Below are positions 17,573-30,484 of a stretch of 64,000 nt of DNA, in pieces. The notes beneath the pieces are model-generated. The model was not told the origin of the DNA. It did not search any database and saw nothing but the letters and a program-made list of their open reading frames with translations. This DNA comes from Geodermatophilus obscurus (GTDB lineage: Bacteria > Actinomycetota > Actinomycetes > Mycobacteriales > Geodermatophilaceae). A program made the position numbers and the translations under genes. The stretch is from the NCBI RefSeq assembly GCF_900115395.1, contig NZ_FOWE01000007.1:62001-126000 (forward strand). Reading direction: 5' to 3'. Position 1 is the stretch's first letter; every line of letters begins with the position of its first letter.

Positions 17573-18139
17573 ATGACCACCCCGAGCCCCCACGAGCCCA
17601 CCCCGCCGGGAGGTCAGCCCGGGTCCTACGGCCAGCAGCCCCACGGCCAGGCGCCCTACGGCCAGCAGCCGTACGAGCAGCAGCCCTACGGGCAGCCGGC
17701 GCCCTACGGCGGCTCCGGCGGACCGTCCCCGTACGGCGGTGCCCCGGCCGGCAGGCGACCCGGCACCGTGACCGCCGCGGCGGTCATCGGGATCGTGTGG
17801 GGCGCGATCGGCGCGCTCTTCTCCCTGCTGGTCATGCTCGCCGCGTTCAGCCTGGGCGCGACCCTGATCGGGCTGCTCCTGCTGCTCTCCCTGGCGGCCT
17901 ACGTCGCGCTCCTGGCCGGCGGCATCTCGGTGCTGCAGGGCAAGTCGCCGAAGCTGCTGCTCTACACCGCCTACGCACTGGTGGCGCTGGGGCTGCTGAG
18001 CTTCGTCCTCTCGCTGTTCCAGGACGGCGGCAACGCGGCCAGCGGCATCATCGGCCTGCTGATCACCGCGGCCATCGCGGTGCTGCTGCAGCAGCCGCAG
18101 TCGAAGCAGCACTTCGCCGCGCGGGGCACGTCGTACTGA
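17573..18139 (+). CDS. Membrane protein with short Q/P/Y/G-rich N-terminus
   Basis: 188-aa paralogue of the gene at 16226. About 65 N-terminal residues are rich in PYGQQP-type units, followed by GTVTAAAVIGIVWGAIGALFS, matching the first helix of its neighbour, and further hydrophobic segments; the end SKQHFAARGTSY recalls the others. A GAGGAGA sequence precedes the ATG and a TACGCT hexamer (17519-17524) could be its -10. Function unknown; the three-gene cluster looks like tandem duplication with divergence. Confidence 0.8.
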   Translation: MTTPSPHEPTPPGGQPGSYGQQPHGQAPYGQQPYEQQPYGQPAPYGGSGGPSPYGGAPAGRRPGTVTAAAVIGIVWGAIGALFSLLVMLAAFSLGATLIGLLLLLSLAAYVALLAGGISVLQGKSPKLLLYTAYALVALGLLSFVLSLFQDGGNAASGIIGLLITAAIAVLLQQPQSKQHFAARGTSY

Positions 18140-18150
18140 CCTCCCGACAC

Positions 18151-18190
18151 AGGACGGCCCCCGCTGCCGGCAGGCAGCGGGGGCCGTCCT
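18151..18190. terminator. Strong bidirectional terminator hairpin
   Basis: Perfect 18-base arms (18151-18168 and 18173-18190) with a 4-base GGCA loop, between the convergent membrane-protein gene (stop 18139) and ilvC (stop 18204). It is the longest perfect small-loop stem in the window. Confidence 0.85.
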
Positions 18191-18203
18191 CCGTTCCGGG
18201 ACC

Positions 18204-21762
<3,559 letters not shown>

Positions 21763-21825
21763 GCGGGGCGTCTCCTGGGCCGGACGTGCGGGTGGTCGTG
21801 CGGTTCGGGTGCCTGCTCGGGCAAC

Positions 21826-21888
21826 AAAAAACCCCTCGTGCCGAGGGCACAGAGGGGTCCAGCGCGTCGGTCGGGCGACCGGCGCGCT
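21826..21888 (-). promoter_or_regulatory. Transcription attenuator of ilvBNC: pause hairpin and intrinsic terminator
   Basis: A 28-base hairpin (21888-21861, two 6-base stem halves on each side with one C-A mismatch) begins inside the leader-peptide stop codon. It is followed by a strong terminator stem (21858-21831: ACCCCTC plus GTGCC pairing with GGCAC plus GAGGGGT, one bulged base) and a run of six T (21831-21826 on the minus strand). This is one of very few T-run terminators in the window. The layout matches that before cimA. Confidence 0.85.
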
Positions 21889-21922
21889 AGGCGACTACGG
21901 GGAGCAGGCAGGCGGAGGGCAC
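21887..21922 (-). CDS. ilvB leader peptide [11 protein letters not shown]
   Basis: An 11-residue frame starting with GTG and ending in TAG, with tandem Leu and tandem Val codons near the end. It has the same length as the cimA leader, and both are followed by a similar sequence (TAGCGCGC then GGTC). There is no Shine-Dalgarno; the -10 lies only 6 bases upstream, so translation is probably leaderless. Leu/Val sensing fits acetolactate synthase control. Confidence 0.8.
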   Translation of the reverse strand: MPSACLLPVVA

Positions 21923-21928
21923 GGGGAC

Positions 21929-21958
21929 AGAGTGCGCCTCCGCCCGCCCCGGCGTCAA
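21929..21958 (-). promoter_or_regulatory. ilvB operon promoter
   Basis: TTGACG (21958-21953) matches the -35 consensus, followed by an 18-base spacer and CACTCT (21934-21929) as a -10 of the C-A-N-N-N-T type. The leader-peptide GTG begins 6 bases further on. Confidence 0.65.
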
Positions 21959-21995
21959 CCAGGCCGTCCCGCACAATGGGACCGTGTCGGCCGGC

Positions 21996-24662
21996 CTATG
22001 GGACGGCGAGCGGCACCGGGGCCGGGCCGGGCAGCACCGCGGGGTCGAAGCCGTCGACGACCGCGGGCAGGTCGGCGGCCGCGACCGGGCGCCCGACCAG
22101 CCAGCCCTGCAGGAAGCGGCACCCGAGCCGGCCGAGCACCTCGGCCTGCTCGCGGGTCTCCACGCCCTCGGCGACGACGTCCATGCCCAGGGTGCGGCCG
22201 AGGTCGATGACACTGCCGACCAGCGCCGCGCCGCGGGGGTCGGTCTCGATGCCGGAGACGAACCCGCGGTCCATCTTCAGCACCTGCACCGGCAGCCGGG
22301 CGAGGTAGGCCAGCGAGGACCAGCCCTTGCCGAAGTCGTCGAGGGACACGATGCAGCCCAGCGCCGACAGTTCGGCGAGTTCGGCGAGCAGCCGCTCGTC
22401 GTCGTCCATGAGGACGCTCTCGGTCACCTCGATCATCAGCATCCGGGGCGGCAGGCCGCTGCGCTGCAGCGCGCGGGTGACGTCGGCGACCAGGCACCGG
22501 GCCTGCAGGTGGCGCACGGACATGTTCACGCCGAGCTTGAGGTCGCGGCCGCAGGCGACCAGCCGCGCGTGCGCGGTGGTCGCCTGCTCCAGGACCCACC
22601 GCTGCAGCGGGACGATCAGGCCGTCCTCCTCGGCCAGGCCGATGAACTCCTCCGGGGACACCACCCCGAGCTCGGGGTGGTCCCAGCGGACGAGCGCCTC
22701 CACCCCGAGGACGCGCCGCTCCGCGGTGCCGGCCACCGGCTGGAAGACCAGCCGAAGCTGGCCGCCCGTGATGGCGGTGGGCAGGTCGCGGGCCAGGCGG
22801 CTGCGCCGGGCGGACTCCGCCACGAGGGCCTCCCCCGACGCCCGGACGCCGTTCTTGCCCTGCGCCTTGACGGTGCGCAGCGCGAGGTCCGCCTCGCGGA
22901 CGGTCGCCGAGGCGTCGGCCCCGGCGAGCACCTCGGTGACGCCGACGCTGGCCGAGACGCGCAGCAGGGGCCCCGTCTCGCCGTGGCGGCGGGTGGAGTC
23001 CAGCCGGGCGACCAGTCGCTCGGCGAGGGTGAGTGCCTGCGCGGGCCCGCCGTCGACGACGAGGGCGAACTCGTCACCGCCGAGCCGGGCGACCAGGTCG
23101 GTGTCGCGTGCCTCGGCGCGCAGCGAGTCGGCCACCTCGCGCAGCAGCCGGTCCCCCGCGTCGTGGCCGGCGACGTCGTTGACCGCCTTGAACCCGTCGA
23201 GGTCGACGAGCAGCACACAGGAGCTGCGGCCCCGGCCGGCGCGGTCGAGGGCGTCCTGCAGCGCGGCCATGAACCGGGCCCGGTTGGGCAGGCCGGTCAG
23301 CGAGTCGGTGTAGGCCATCCGCTCGAGCTCGCGGTGGCTGGCCCGCCGCTCGGTGACGTCGCGCAGGTGCAGGACCAGGCCGTCACCGGTGCGGCGGCCG
23401 CCGGTGCGGGCGGCGCCCGAGACCTCGACGTCGCGCCAGCTGCCGTCGGGGGCGCCCAGCCGGCCGGTCGCCGGCAGGCCCTCGGAGGAGCCGTCGTCGA
23501 GGGCCGCGACGACCCGCGCGACGAGGTCGGCGTCCTCCTCGTGCAGCAGGTCGACCAGCAGGCGGCCGCGCAGGTCGGCCTCGTCCCGGCCGAGCTGGGC
23601 CCGCACCGGACCGGACGCCGAGGTGATCGCGCCGGTCGCGTCGAGGACCACGGTCACGGCGTCGCCGCTGTGCACCAGCGCCCGGAACCAGCCCTCGGTG
23701 CGCTGGAGGCGGCGGGTCAGCCGGGCGGCGTCGAGGGCCCAGAACAGCGTGCGCGCCGAGGTGAGCAGGAGCAGCAGCACGGCACAGACGGCCTCGGCGA
23801 CCTCCATCGGCCGTCCCACGACCACGCCGCCGGTGAGGCCGAGGAGCGCGGCGGTGGCCGCGGCGTGGGCGACGACCCCGCCGCGCAGGGGCAGCGCGCG
23901 ACGCCGTCCGCGGGCGGGCCCGGTGCCGGGCCGGTCGGCGGCGGCCGCGCAGACGGCGGCGGCGAGCATGGTCAGCCAGGCCAGGGCGGTGACCGCCCGC
24001 CACGGCTCGGCGCCGGCGTGCGGGGCGCGGCCGGCCGCGCCGCAGACCGCGACGACGGCCATGGCCACGAAGCAGGCCAGCAGCCAGGCGGCGGGACGGC
24101 GGCGGTCCTCGGACACGGCGGTGACGGTGACCAGGCCGACGCCGCACAGGACCGCGCCGACCAGCGGGTAGCCGACCGCGATGAGGCCCTGAGCCGGTCC
24201 GCGGACGGCGTCGAGCAGGCCGCTGAGCAGGACGTCGCCGAGCAGCGCGACCGCTCCGGTGACGACCAGGCCGTCGAGCCACACGCGGGTCCCCAGGCGC
24301 CGCTGCTCCCGCGGCGGCAGCAGGAGCACGGCGGCGGCCACGGAGACCGGGAGGGCGAGCAGGGTCGGCAGGTCCTCCACGCCGCCGGACGTGAGGTCAC
24401 GCGCGGGCCGGGCGAGGGCGAGCAGCTGACCGGCGGCGAGCAGGGCGCCGGCGACGGCGAGCGCGTCCCACGGGCGGCGCACCGGCTGCGGCAGCTGCCG
24501 CGCCCGGCGGGCCAGGACCAGGGCGACGGCCGCCGAGCCGAGGGCCAGGGCTGCCGGCACCATCCGGTCCGCGGCCGCGGCGTCACCGGCGTGCAGCGCG
24601 GCGACGCCGCCCCCGAGCAGGACGAGGAGGGCGAGGACGGCGCGGGAGGAGGCGTCAGGCAC
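21996..24662 (-). CDS. Membrane-bound PAS-GGDEF-EAL protein, both catalytic motifs intact
   Basis: 888-aa cyclic-di-GMP enzyme. Residues 1-310 contain about ten hydrophobic segments, followed by a PAS-like domain (about 320-440, ending LHLRDVTERRASHREL). The GGDEF domain (from MAYTDSLTGLPNR near 450) has an intact active site LGGDEF near 528 and an RDTD inhibitory I-site five residues before it. The EAL domain keeps VEALVRW (near 656), NMSVRHLQ, EVTES, DDFGKG, LKMD and EGVET, so it looks able both to make and to degrade c-di-GMP. The GTG start overlaps the upstream paralogue by 8 bases. Confidence 0.92.
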   Translation of the reverse strand: MPDASSRAVLALLVLLGGGVAALHAGDAAAADRMVPAALALGSAAVALVLARRARQLPQPVRRPWDALAVAGALLAAGQLLALARPARDLTSGGVEDLPTLLALPVSVAAAVLLLPPREQRRLGTRVWLDGLVVTGAVALLGDVLLSGLLDAVRGPAQGLIAVGYPLVGAVLCGVGLVTVTAVSEDRRRPAAWLLACFVAMAVVAVCGAAGRAPHAGAEPWRAVTALAWLTMLAAAVCAAAADRPGTGPARGRRRALPLRGGVVAHAAATAALLGLTGGVVVGRPMEVAEAVCAVLLLLLTSARTLFWALDAARLTRRLQRTEGWFRALVHSGDAVTVVLDATGAITSASGPVRAQLGRDEADLRGRLLVDLLHEEDADLVARVVAALDDGSSEGLPATGRLGAPDGSWRDVEVSGAARTGGRRTGDGLVLHLRDVTERRASHRELERMAYTDSLTGLPNRARFMAALQDALDRAGRGRSSCVLLVDLDGFKAVNDVAGHDAGDRLLREVADSLRAEARDTDLVARLGGDEFALVVDGGPAQALTLAERLVARLDSTRRHGETGPLLRVSASVGVTEVLAGADASATVREADLALRTVKAQGKNGVRASGEALVAESARRSRLARDLPTAITGGQLRLVFQPVAGTAERRVLGVEALVRWDHPELGVVSPEEFIGLAEEDGLIVPLQRWVLEQATTAHARLVACGRDLKLGVNMSVRHLQARCLVADVTRALQRSGLPPRMLMIEVTESVLMDDDERLLAELAELSALGCIVSLDDFGKGWSSLAYLARLPVQVLKMDRGFVSGIETDPRGAALVGSVIDLGRTLGMDVVAEGVETREQAEVLGRLGCRFLQGWLVGRPVAAADLPAVVDGFDPAVLPGPAPVPLAVP

Positions 24663-27414
24663 CGCGGGTCACCTGCACCGCCGGCTGCTCCTCCGGCTGC
24701 TGCGCCGGCGCTACCGACCGGCCGACGAGGCCCGGCCACAGCGTGCCGGCGTCGTCCTCCAGCACCTGCACCAGCTCGGCGAGCGGCAGCGGGCGCGACA
24801 GGAGGAACCCCTGGGCGAAGCCCATGCCCATGCCCCGCAGCACGCCGAGCTGGGCCGGGGTCTCCACGCCCTCGGCGACGACGTCGACGCCCAGCGCGCG
24901 GCCGATGGTCACCACCGACTCGCACAGCGCGCGGCTGTGCCGGTCCCGGTCTACCCGGGAGACGAAGGCGTGGTCGAGCTTGAGCACGTCGATCGGCAGC
25001 CGGGTCAGGTCCGCCAGCGAGGAGGAGCCGGTGCCGAAGTCGTCGAGGGCGACGTGCACTCCCATGAGCCGCAGCGCCGCCATGTCGCCGGCTGCCACGC
25101 CTCCGGTGGCGGGGTCGCCGTCGGAGGGGACAGCGGCCTCGGTGATCTCGAGGACCAGGCGCTCGGGGGTCAGCCCGGAGGCCGACAGGGCGGTGACGAC
25201 GTCGTCGACGAGGGTGCGGGCGGCGATGTGCGCGGCGGAGATGTTGACGCCCAGCCGCAGCGGGACGCCGGTGGGGGCGGGCAGCCCGGCGACGGCCGCG
25301 GTGGCCTCGTGCAGCGCCCACCGCTGGAGCTCGGCGATGGCGCCGGCCCGCTCGGCGATCGGGACGAACTCCCGCGGCGGGACCTCCCCGAGCTCGGGGT
25401 GCCGCCAGCGCAGCAGCGCCTCGACGCCGGTGATCCGCTGCTCCTCCATCGACACGATCGGCTGGAAGGCCAGCCACAGCTCACCGCGCGCGGCGGCGCC
25501 GGCGACGTCCTGGCGCAGCCGCTCCCTGCGGATGCCGGCCTGGCCGAGCGCCGGGGTCCACACGGTGGCGCGGGCGCGGCCGGAGGTCCGGGCAGTGGCG
25601 ACCGCCAGCTCGGCACGCGCGGTCAGCTCCGCGACGTCGAGACCCGGCTCGACGAGCACGACCCCGACGTCGGCGGTGAGGTCGAAGACCCCGGCGGCCG
25701 TGACCACCGGCTGCTCCACCACCGCCACGCAGCGGTCGGCCAGCAGGACAGCGGTGTCGGCGTCGCCGGCCGCGAGCACCCCGAAGGTCCCGCCGGCCAT
25801 GCGGGCGACGACCTCCTCGCCCCGGACGGTGGCGCGCAGCCGCCCGCCGAGCTCGACCAGGACGGCCGTGACCGTGTCGCGCCCGGCGTGCTCGCGCACC
25901 TCGTCGAGGCCGCGGACGTCGACCACGAGCAGCGCGGTCGCCGGCCGTCCGGCCTCGCCTGCCTCGGCGGTGACGGCGCCGGTCGCGGTCTCGAGCGCGA
26001 CGTCCCAGCCGGCCCGGTTGGGCAGCCCGGTCAGGGCGTCGGTGTAGGCGACCTCGGCCAGCGCGCGCTCCCGGGCCTCGCGCTCGGTGACGTCGCGGCA
26101 GTGCAGCACCACCGCGCCCACGACGTCGTCGCCGCGCAGGTCGGAGATGCTCGCCTCCAGGCGGCGGGTGCCGCCGGCGGCGTCGCGGACGCGCAGGGTG
26201 AGCAGGCCGGGGTCCTCCTCGGCGCCCTCACCGGTGCTCTCGAGGACCCGGCGCAGGGCGGCGGCGTCGGCGGGGTGCAGCGTGCCCGGCCGACCGGCCG
26301 CGCCGGTGAGCAGGTCCCGGCCGGCGAGCTCCGCGGGCGTCGTGCCGAGCAGCGCGGCCAGGGTCGGGGAGGCCCAGCCGACCCGGAGCCGGCGGTCGAG
26401 CAGGAGGACCGCCTCGCGCGTCGAGTGCAGCAGGTTGCGCAGGTAGGCCACGTCGTGGCGCAGCCGGGCGCTGCGCTGGTGCTCCTCGCGGGCGGTCACC
26501 CAGCGGTGGGCCGCCGCGAGGGCGACGCACAGCAGCGCGCCGGCGAGGGTGACGCGGGTGGGCCGGGCGCCCAGGGCCAGGGGGACGACGACGAGGCCGA
26601 CCACGGCGACGAGGGCCAGGTGCGGCAGCACCGAGCGCAGCTGGACGGCGGGGCCGCTGCCGGCACCGGGGCGCTCCCCCGTCCGCGCGCCGGTGTCGAG
26701 GACCCGGGCGAGCACGAGCAGCGCCAGGCCGACGACGACGGCCACCCGCGTGGCCGGGACGACGTCGGAGGCGCCGAGCAGCGCCGCGGAGGTGCCGGTG
26801 CCGCGGCCGGCGCACAGGGCGAGGACACCACCGAGGAGCGCGACGGCCATGCGCTGCCGGTGCGCCTCGACGGCGCCGAGCACGGTGAGCGCGGCCGCCA
26901 TGGTGGCGGCGGTCGCGACGACGGCCGCGCCGAGCACCAGCTGGGCGCCGATCGAGAGCGTGCCCCAGCTGTTGCCCGGGCCCACCAGGAGCAGCTGCAT
27001 GACCACGACGGCCGCGACGCCGAAGAGGGCCAGCTCGAGCACCGTGCGCCGGCAGGCACCGCGCAGCCGGGGGCGCTCCACCATGCCGAGCAGCGCCACC
27101 ACGGCGACGACGTAGCCGGGGACCGTGGGCAGCCACCGCAGCACCACCTGGTGCAGCGTGGTGTCCGACCGCACCGCGAGGCTGAGCACCAGGCCGAGGA
27201 CGGGGAAGAGCGGGGCGAGGGCGAGCAGTCGCCAGGGCCGGTCGGCGGGGTCGGCCGAGCGGCTGGCCGTCCACAGCGCGGCCGACGTGGCGACCCCGGC
27301 CAGGGCGGCGACGCCGTCACCCAGGGGGTGCAGCGCCGGGACGACCGCGGCGAGGACGCAGGTCGCAGCCGCCGGCACGGCGGCCGCGAGCAGCCACCTC
27401 GTCGCTTGGGTCAC
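24655..27414 (-). CDS. Membrane-bound PAS-GGDEF-EAL protein with degenerate GGDEF, intact EAL
   Basis: 919-aa tandem paralogue of the next gene. About ten N-terminal hydrophobic segments are followed by a PAS domain (LHSTREAVLLLDRRLRVGWAS) and a GGDEF fold beginning VAYTDALTGLPNR near residue 456. The active-site motif reads AGGTF instead of GGDEF (near 539) and the I-site is RGEE, so cyclase activity is probably lost. The EAL domain retains VEALLRW, NISAAH, EITEA, DDFGTG, LKLD and EGVET, so phosphodiesterase activity is likely. The GTG start has a G-rich stretch upstream. Both genes form one unit inserted between ilvB and ilvD. Confidence 0.9.
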   Translation of the reverse strand: MTQATRWLLAAAVPAAATCVLAAVVPALHPLGDGVAALAGVATSAALWTASRSADPADRPWRLLALAPLFPVLGLVLSLAVRSDTTLHQVVLRWLPTVPGYVVAVVALLGMVERPRLRGACRRTVLELALFGVAAVVVMQLLLVGPGNSWGTLSIGAQLVLGAAVVATAATMAAALTVLGAVEAHRQRMAVALLGGVLALCAGRGTGTSAALLGASDVVPATRVAVVVGLALLVLARVLDTGARTGERPGAGSGPAVQLRSVLPHLALVAVVGLVVVPLALGARPTRVTLAGALLCVALAAAHRWVTAREEHQRSARLRHDVAYLRNLLHSTREAVLLLDRRLRVGWASPTLAALLGTTPAELAGRDLLTGAAGRPGTLHPADAAALRRVLESTGEGAEEDPGLLTLRVRDAAGGTRRLEASISDLRGDDVVGAVVLHCRDVTEREARERALAEVAYTDALTGLPNRAGWDVALETATGAVTAEAGEAGRPATALLVVDVRGLDEVREHAGRDTVTAVLVELGGRLRATVRGEEVVARMAGGTFGVLAAGDADTAVLLADRCVAVVEQPVVTAAGVFDLTADVGVVLVEPGLDVAELTARAELAVATARTSGRARATVWTPALGQAGIRRERLRQDVAGAAARGELWLAFQPIVSMEEQRITGVEALLRWRHPELGEVPPREFVPIAERAGAIAELQRWALHEATAAVAGLPAPTGVPLRLGVNISAAHIAARTLVDDVVTALSASGLTPERLVLEITEAAVPSDGDPATGGVAAGDMAALRLMGVHVALDDFGTGSSSLADLTRLPIDVLKLDHAFVSRVDRDRHSRALCESVVTIGRALGVDVVAEGVETPAQLGVLRGMGMGFAQGFLLSRPLPLAELVQVLEDDAGTLWPGLVGRSVAPAQQPEEQPAVQVTRGA

Positions 27415-27482
27415 ACCCCCCTGTCGGCACCGCGGGAGCCCGGGGACAGGGCTGACGGGCTCCGCTCACCCCATGGGGGTGC

Positions 27483-29183
27483 TCAGCCGCAGATGGCCCC
27501 CTGGGCGGCCGAGCCGACGAGCTTGGCGTACTTGCCGAGGACGCCGGTGGTGTAGCGCGGGGGCAGCGGCTGCCAGTCCTGCCGGCGCCGGGCCAGCTCG
27601 TCGTCGTCGACCAGGAGGTCCAGCGTGCGGGCGGCCAGGTCGAGCCGGATGCGGTCGCCGTCCCGCACGAACGCGATCGGGCCGCCGTCGGTGGCCTCCG
27701 GCGCGACGTGGCCGACGCACAACCCGGTCGTCCCGCCGGAGAAGCGCCCGTCGGTGAGCAGCAGGACGTCCTTGCCGAGGCCCGCCCCCTTGATCGCGCC
27801 GGTGACGGCGAGCATCTCGCGCATGCCGGGGCCGCCCCGCGGGCCCTCGTAGCGGATGACGACGACGTCGCCGGGCTGCAGCGTGCCCTCGGTGACGGCG
27901 TCCATGGCGCCCTGCTCGCCGTCGAAGACGCGCGCGGTGCCCTCGAAGACGTCGGCGTCGAAGCCGGCCGACTTCACGACCGCGCCCTCCGGCGACAGCG
28001 AGCCGCGCAGGATCGTCAGGCCGCCGGTCTTGTGGATCGGGTCGCTCATCGCGTGCACGATCGTGCCGTCGAGGTCGGGCGGGGCGATCTCGGCGAGGTT
28101 CTCGGCCATCGTCCTCCCGGTCACGGTGAGCGTGTCGCCGTGCAGCAGGCCGGCGTCGAGCAGCGCCCGCAGGACCACCGGGACCCCGCCCACGCGGTCG
28201 ATGTCGGTCATCACGAACCGGCCGAACGGCTTGACGTCGGCCAGGTGCGGGGTGCGGTCGCCGATCCGGTTGAAGTCGTCGAGGGTGAGGTCGACCTGCG
28301 CCTCGTGCGCGATCGCCAGCAGGTGCAGGACGGCGTTGGTGGAGCCGCCGAGCGCCATGACCACGGTGATCGCGTTCTCGAACGCCTGCTTGGTCATGAT
28401 CTGGCGGGCGGTGATGCCCTGGCGCAGCAGGTTCACCACGGCCTCGCCGGAGGCGACGGCGAAGGCGTCGCGGCGGCTGTCGGGGGCCGGCGGGGCGGCG
28501 CTGCCGGGCAGGGCCATGCCCAGCGCCTCGGCCACGCTGGCCATGGTGTTGGCGGTGTACATGCCGCCGCAGGAGCCCATGCCCGGGCAGGCGGCGCGCT
28601 CGACGGCGGCCAGCTCGTCCTGGGTGATGAGCCCGCGGGCGCAGGCGCCGACGGCCTCGAAGACGTCGATGATCGTGAGGTCGTCGCGGTCGCCGAGCTT
28701 CCCGGGCAGCGTGGAGCCGGAGTAGAGGAAGACGCTGGCGAGGTCGAGGCGCGCGGCGGCCATGAGCATCCCGGGCAGCGACTTGTCGCAGCCGGCGAGC
28801 AGCACCGAGCCGTCGAGGCGCTCCGCGAACATGACCGTCTCGACCGAGTCGGCGATGACCTCGCGGCTGACCAGCGAGGCGCGCATGCCCTCGTGGCCCA
28901 TGGAGATGCCGTCGGAGACGGAGATGGTGCCGAACTCCAGCGGGAAGCCGCCGGCGGCGTGCACGCCCTCCTTGGCCCGCTTGGCCAGGCGGTCCAGCGA
29001 CAGGTTGCAGGGGGTGATCTCGTTCCAGGACGAGGCGACGCCGATCTGCGGCTTCTCCCAGTCGTCGTCGCCCATGCCGACGGCGCGCAGCATCGCCCGG
29101 GCCGGGGCCCTGGTGATGCCGTCGGTCACCTCGCGGCTGCGGGGCTTGACGTCGGCGCTGGTGCGGGGCTCCACGGTCGTCAC
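27483..29183 (-). CDS. ilvD: Dihydroxy-acid dehydratase
   Basis: 566-aa Fe-S dehydratase giving the 2-keto acids of Val and Ile. Cluster-ligand regions are visible (GCDKSLPGM and [18 protein letters not shown]), with [13 protein letters not shown] near the C-terminus. The GTG at 29183 is chosen over the longer frame because TACCCT (29197-29192) ends 8 bases upstream and no Shine-Dalgarno is present, a leaderless signature. It is separated from ilvBNC by the two c-di-GMP genes, so it has its own promoter, divergent from a XRE regulator. Confidence 0.95.
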   Translation of the reverse strand: MTTVEPRTSADVKPRSREVTDGITRAPARAMLRAVGMGDDDWEKPQIGVASSWNEITPCNLSLDRLAKRAKEGVHAAGGFPLEFGTISVSDGISMGHEGMRASLVSREVIADSVETVMFAERLDGSVLLAGCDKSLPGMLMAAARLDLASVFLYSGSTLPGKLGDRDDLTIIDVFEAVGACARGLITQDELAAVERAACPGMGSCGGMYTANTMASVAEALGMALPGSAAPPAPDSRRDAFAVASGEAVVNLLRQGITARQIMTKQAFENAITVVMALGGSTNAVLHLLAIAHEAQVDLTLDDFNRIGDRTPHLADVKPFGRFVMTDIDRVGGVPVVLRALLDAGLLHGDTLTVTGRTMAENLAEIAPPDLDGTIVHAMSDPIHKTGGLTILRGSLSPEGAVVKSAGFDADVFEGTARVFDGEQGAMDAVTEGTLQPGDVVVIRYEGPRGGPGMREMLAVTGAIKGAGLGKDVLLLTDGRFSGGTTGLCVGHVAPEATDGGPIAFVRDGDRIRLDLAARTLDLLVDDDELARRRQDWQPLPPRYTTGVLGKYAKLVGSAAQGAICG

Positions 29184-29266
29184 GAGCGCCGAGGGTAGGC
29201 GCGGTCCGGGCCCCTGCCGAGGGGGCGTTGATACTGGTACCGCCACCACCACCGAGGAGGTCGTCC

Positions 29267-30103
29267 GTGGACCCCGCCGCGCGCCGCGAACTCGCCGAGT
29301 TCCTGCGCTCGCGCCGCCACCAGGTCGACCCGCGGGACACCGGGCTGCCGCCGGGGGGCGCGCGCCGCACCCCCGGCCTGCGCCGGGAGGAGGTCGCGCT
29401 GCTGTCGGGGGTCAGCTCCACCTGGTACACGTGGCTCGAGCAGGGCCGCGACATCCACCCCTCGCGCCAGGTGGTCGACGCGCTGGCCCGCACGCTGCGG
29501 ATGTCGCCGGCCGAGCACGGCTACGTGCTGCGGCTGACCGGCCACGGCGGCCCGGCCCCGGCCGACCCCGCGCAGGAGGTGCCGGGGCACGTGCAGCGCC
29601 TGCTCGACGCGCTGGGCCCCTCCCCCGCCTACGCCCTCACCGCGGGCTGGACGATCGCCGGCTGGAACCGCGCCTACCAGCGGCTCTACCCCGGCGTGGC
29701 CGCCGTCCCGGCGAGCGGACGCAACCTGCTGGAGCTGGTGTTCACCGACCCCGCGGTGCGCGCACTCCTCGGCGACTGGCCGACCGACAGCCGGCGCTTC
29801 CTCACCCAGTTCCGCGCCGAGGTCGGCGCCCGGCTGGCCGACCCGGTCGTGGTCGACCTGGTCACCCGGCTGGAGGCGGCCAGCCCGGACTTCCGCGCCG
29901 GCTGGGCCAGCCACGACGTCGACCGCTTCAGCTCCGCCGAGCGCCGCTTCGAGCACCCGGAGGTCGGCACGCTGCTGCTGGAGCACCACCAGCTCACGCC
30001 CGCCGACGCGCCCGGACTGCAGGTGGTCGTCTACACCGCGGTCGCCGGCAGCGGGACCGCCGCGCGGCTGGCGGCGCTGGCCGGTCAGGCGGAGGGCGGC
30101 TGA
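29267..30103 (+). CDS. XRE-family regulator with MmyB-like ligand domain
   Basis: 278-aa regulator. The N-terminal helix-turn-helix ([34 protein letters not shown] region, residues about 35-75) is the PGLRREEVA-type signature of this actinobacterial family. The rest is the MmyB-like PAS-related domain ([20 protein letters not shown], then [15 protein letters not shown]). Such proteins often regulate an adjacent oxidoreductase; none is obvious here. GAGGAGG precedes the GTG. Its last 19 bases overlap the end of the convergent PH-domain gene. Confidence 0.87.
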   Translation: MDPAARRELAEFLRSRRHQVDPRDTGLPPGGARRTPGLRREEVALLSGVSSTWYTWLEQGRDIHPSRQVVDALARTLRMSPAEHGYVLRLTGHGGPAPADPAQEVPGHVQRLLDALGPSPAYALTAGWTIAGWNRAYQRLYPGVAAVPASGRNLLELVFTDPAVRALLGDWPTDSRRFLTQFRAEVGARLADPVVVDLVTRLEAASPDFRAGWASHDVDRFSSAERRFEHPEVGTLLLEHHQLTPADAPGLQVVVYTAVAGSGTAARLAALAGQAEGG

Positions 30104-30465
30104 GGGACGTCGAAGCGCCCCCCGGACCAGCCGGCCAGCCGCGGCAGGTCGCGGGCCCGCAGCACCGGCAGCCGCACCTCCCCGCCGCCGCGGGTGACCA
30201 GTCGCAGCCGGGCGCTGCGGACGACCCGGATGCCGGTCAGGTCGTCCCAGGCCACCCGGCGCTGCCCGAGCAGCCCGCGCGTGGTGATGCCGCCGTCGTC
30301 GACGTCGACGCCCACCCGCAGCACCCAGACCGCCGCGAGCAGCGGCAGCAGCAGGACGAGGGCGGCGAGCGGCGAGGCCGCCGCGAAGGGCAGCATGCAG
30401 ACGGCGAGGAACACGACGGGGAGCAGTGCGACCCGGCTCAGCCGCATCCGTGCGAGGACAGCCAC
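30085..30465 (-). CDS. PH-domain membrane protein, Cfp6-like
   Basis: 126-aa protein with two adjacent N-terminal helices (RVALLPVVFLAVCMLPFAAA and PLAALVLLLPLLAAVWVL), then a bacterial PH-like domain (VDVDDGGITTRGLLGQRRVAWDDLTGI, LRLVTRGGGEVRLPVL). This matches mycobacterial Cfp6 (Rv3004), which as I recall also sits near ilvB. The GTG at 30465 is preferred; an internal ATG at 30447 is possible. It follows the dehydrogenase gene by 19 bases. Function is unknown. Confidence 0.75.
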   Translation of the reverse strand: MAVLARMRLSRVALLPVVFLAVCMLPFAAASPLAALVLLLPLLAAVWVLRVGVDVDDGGITTRGLLGQRRVAWDDLTGIRVVRSARLRLVTRGGGEVRLPVLRARDLPRLAGWSGGRFDVPQPPSA

Positions 30466-30484
30466 GTCCGCCCATGATCCCCGC

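Noticed and set aside
24655-27414. Second GGDEF-EAL protein as a diguanylate cyclase
   Set aside because: The active-site signature is AGGTF and the inhibitory site is not RxxD. Only the EAL domain keeps its catalytic residues.
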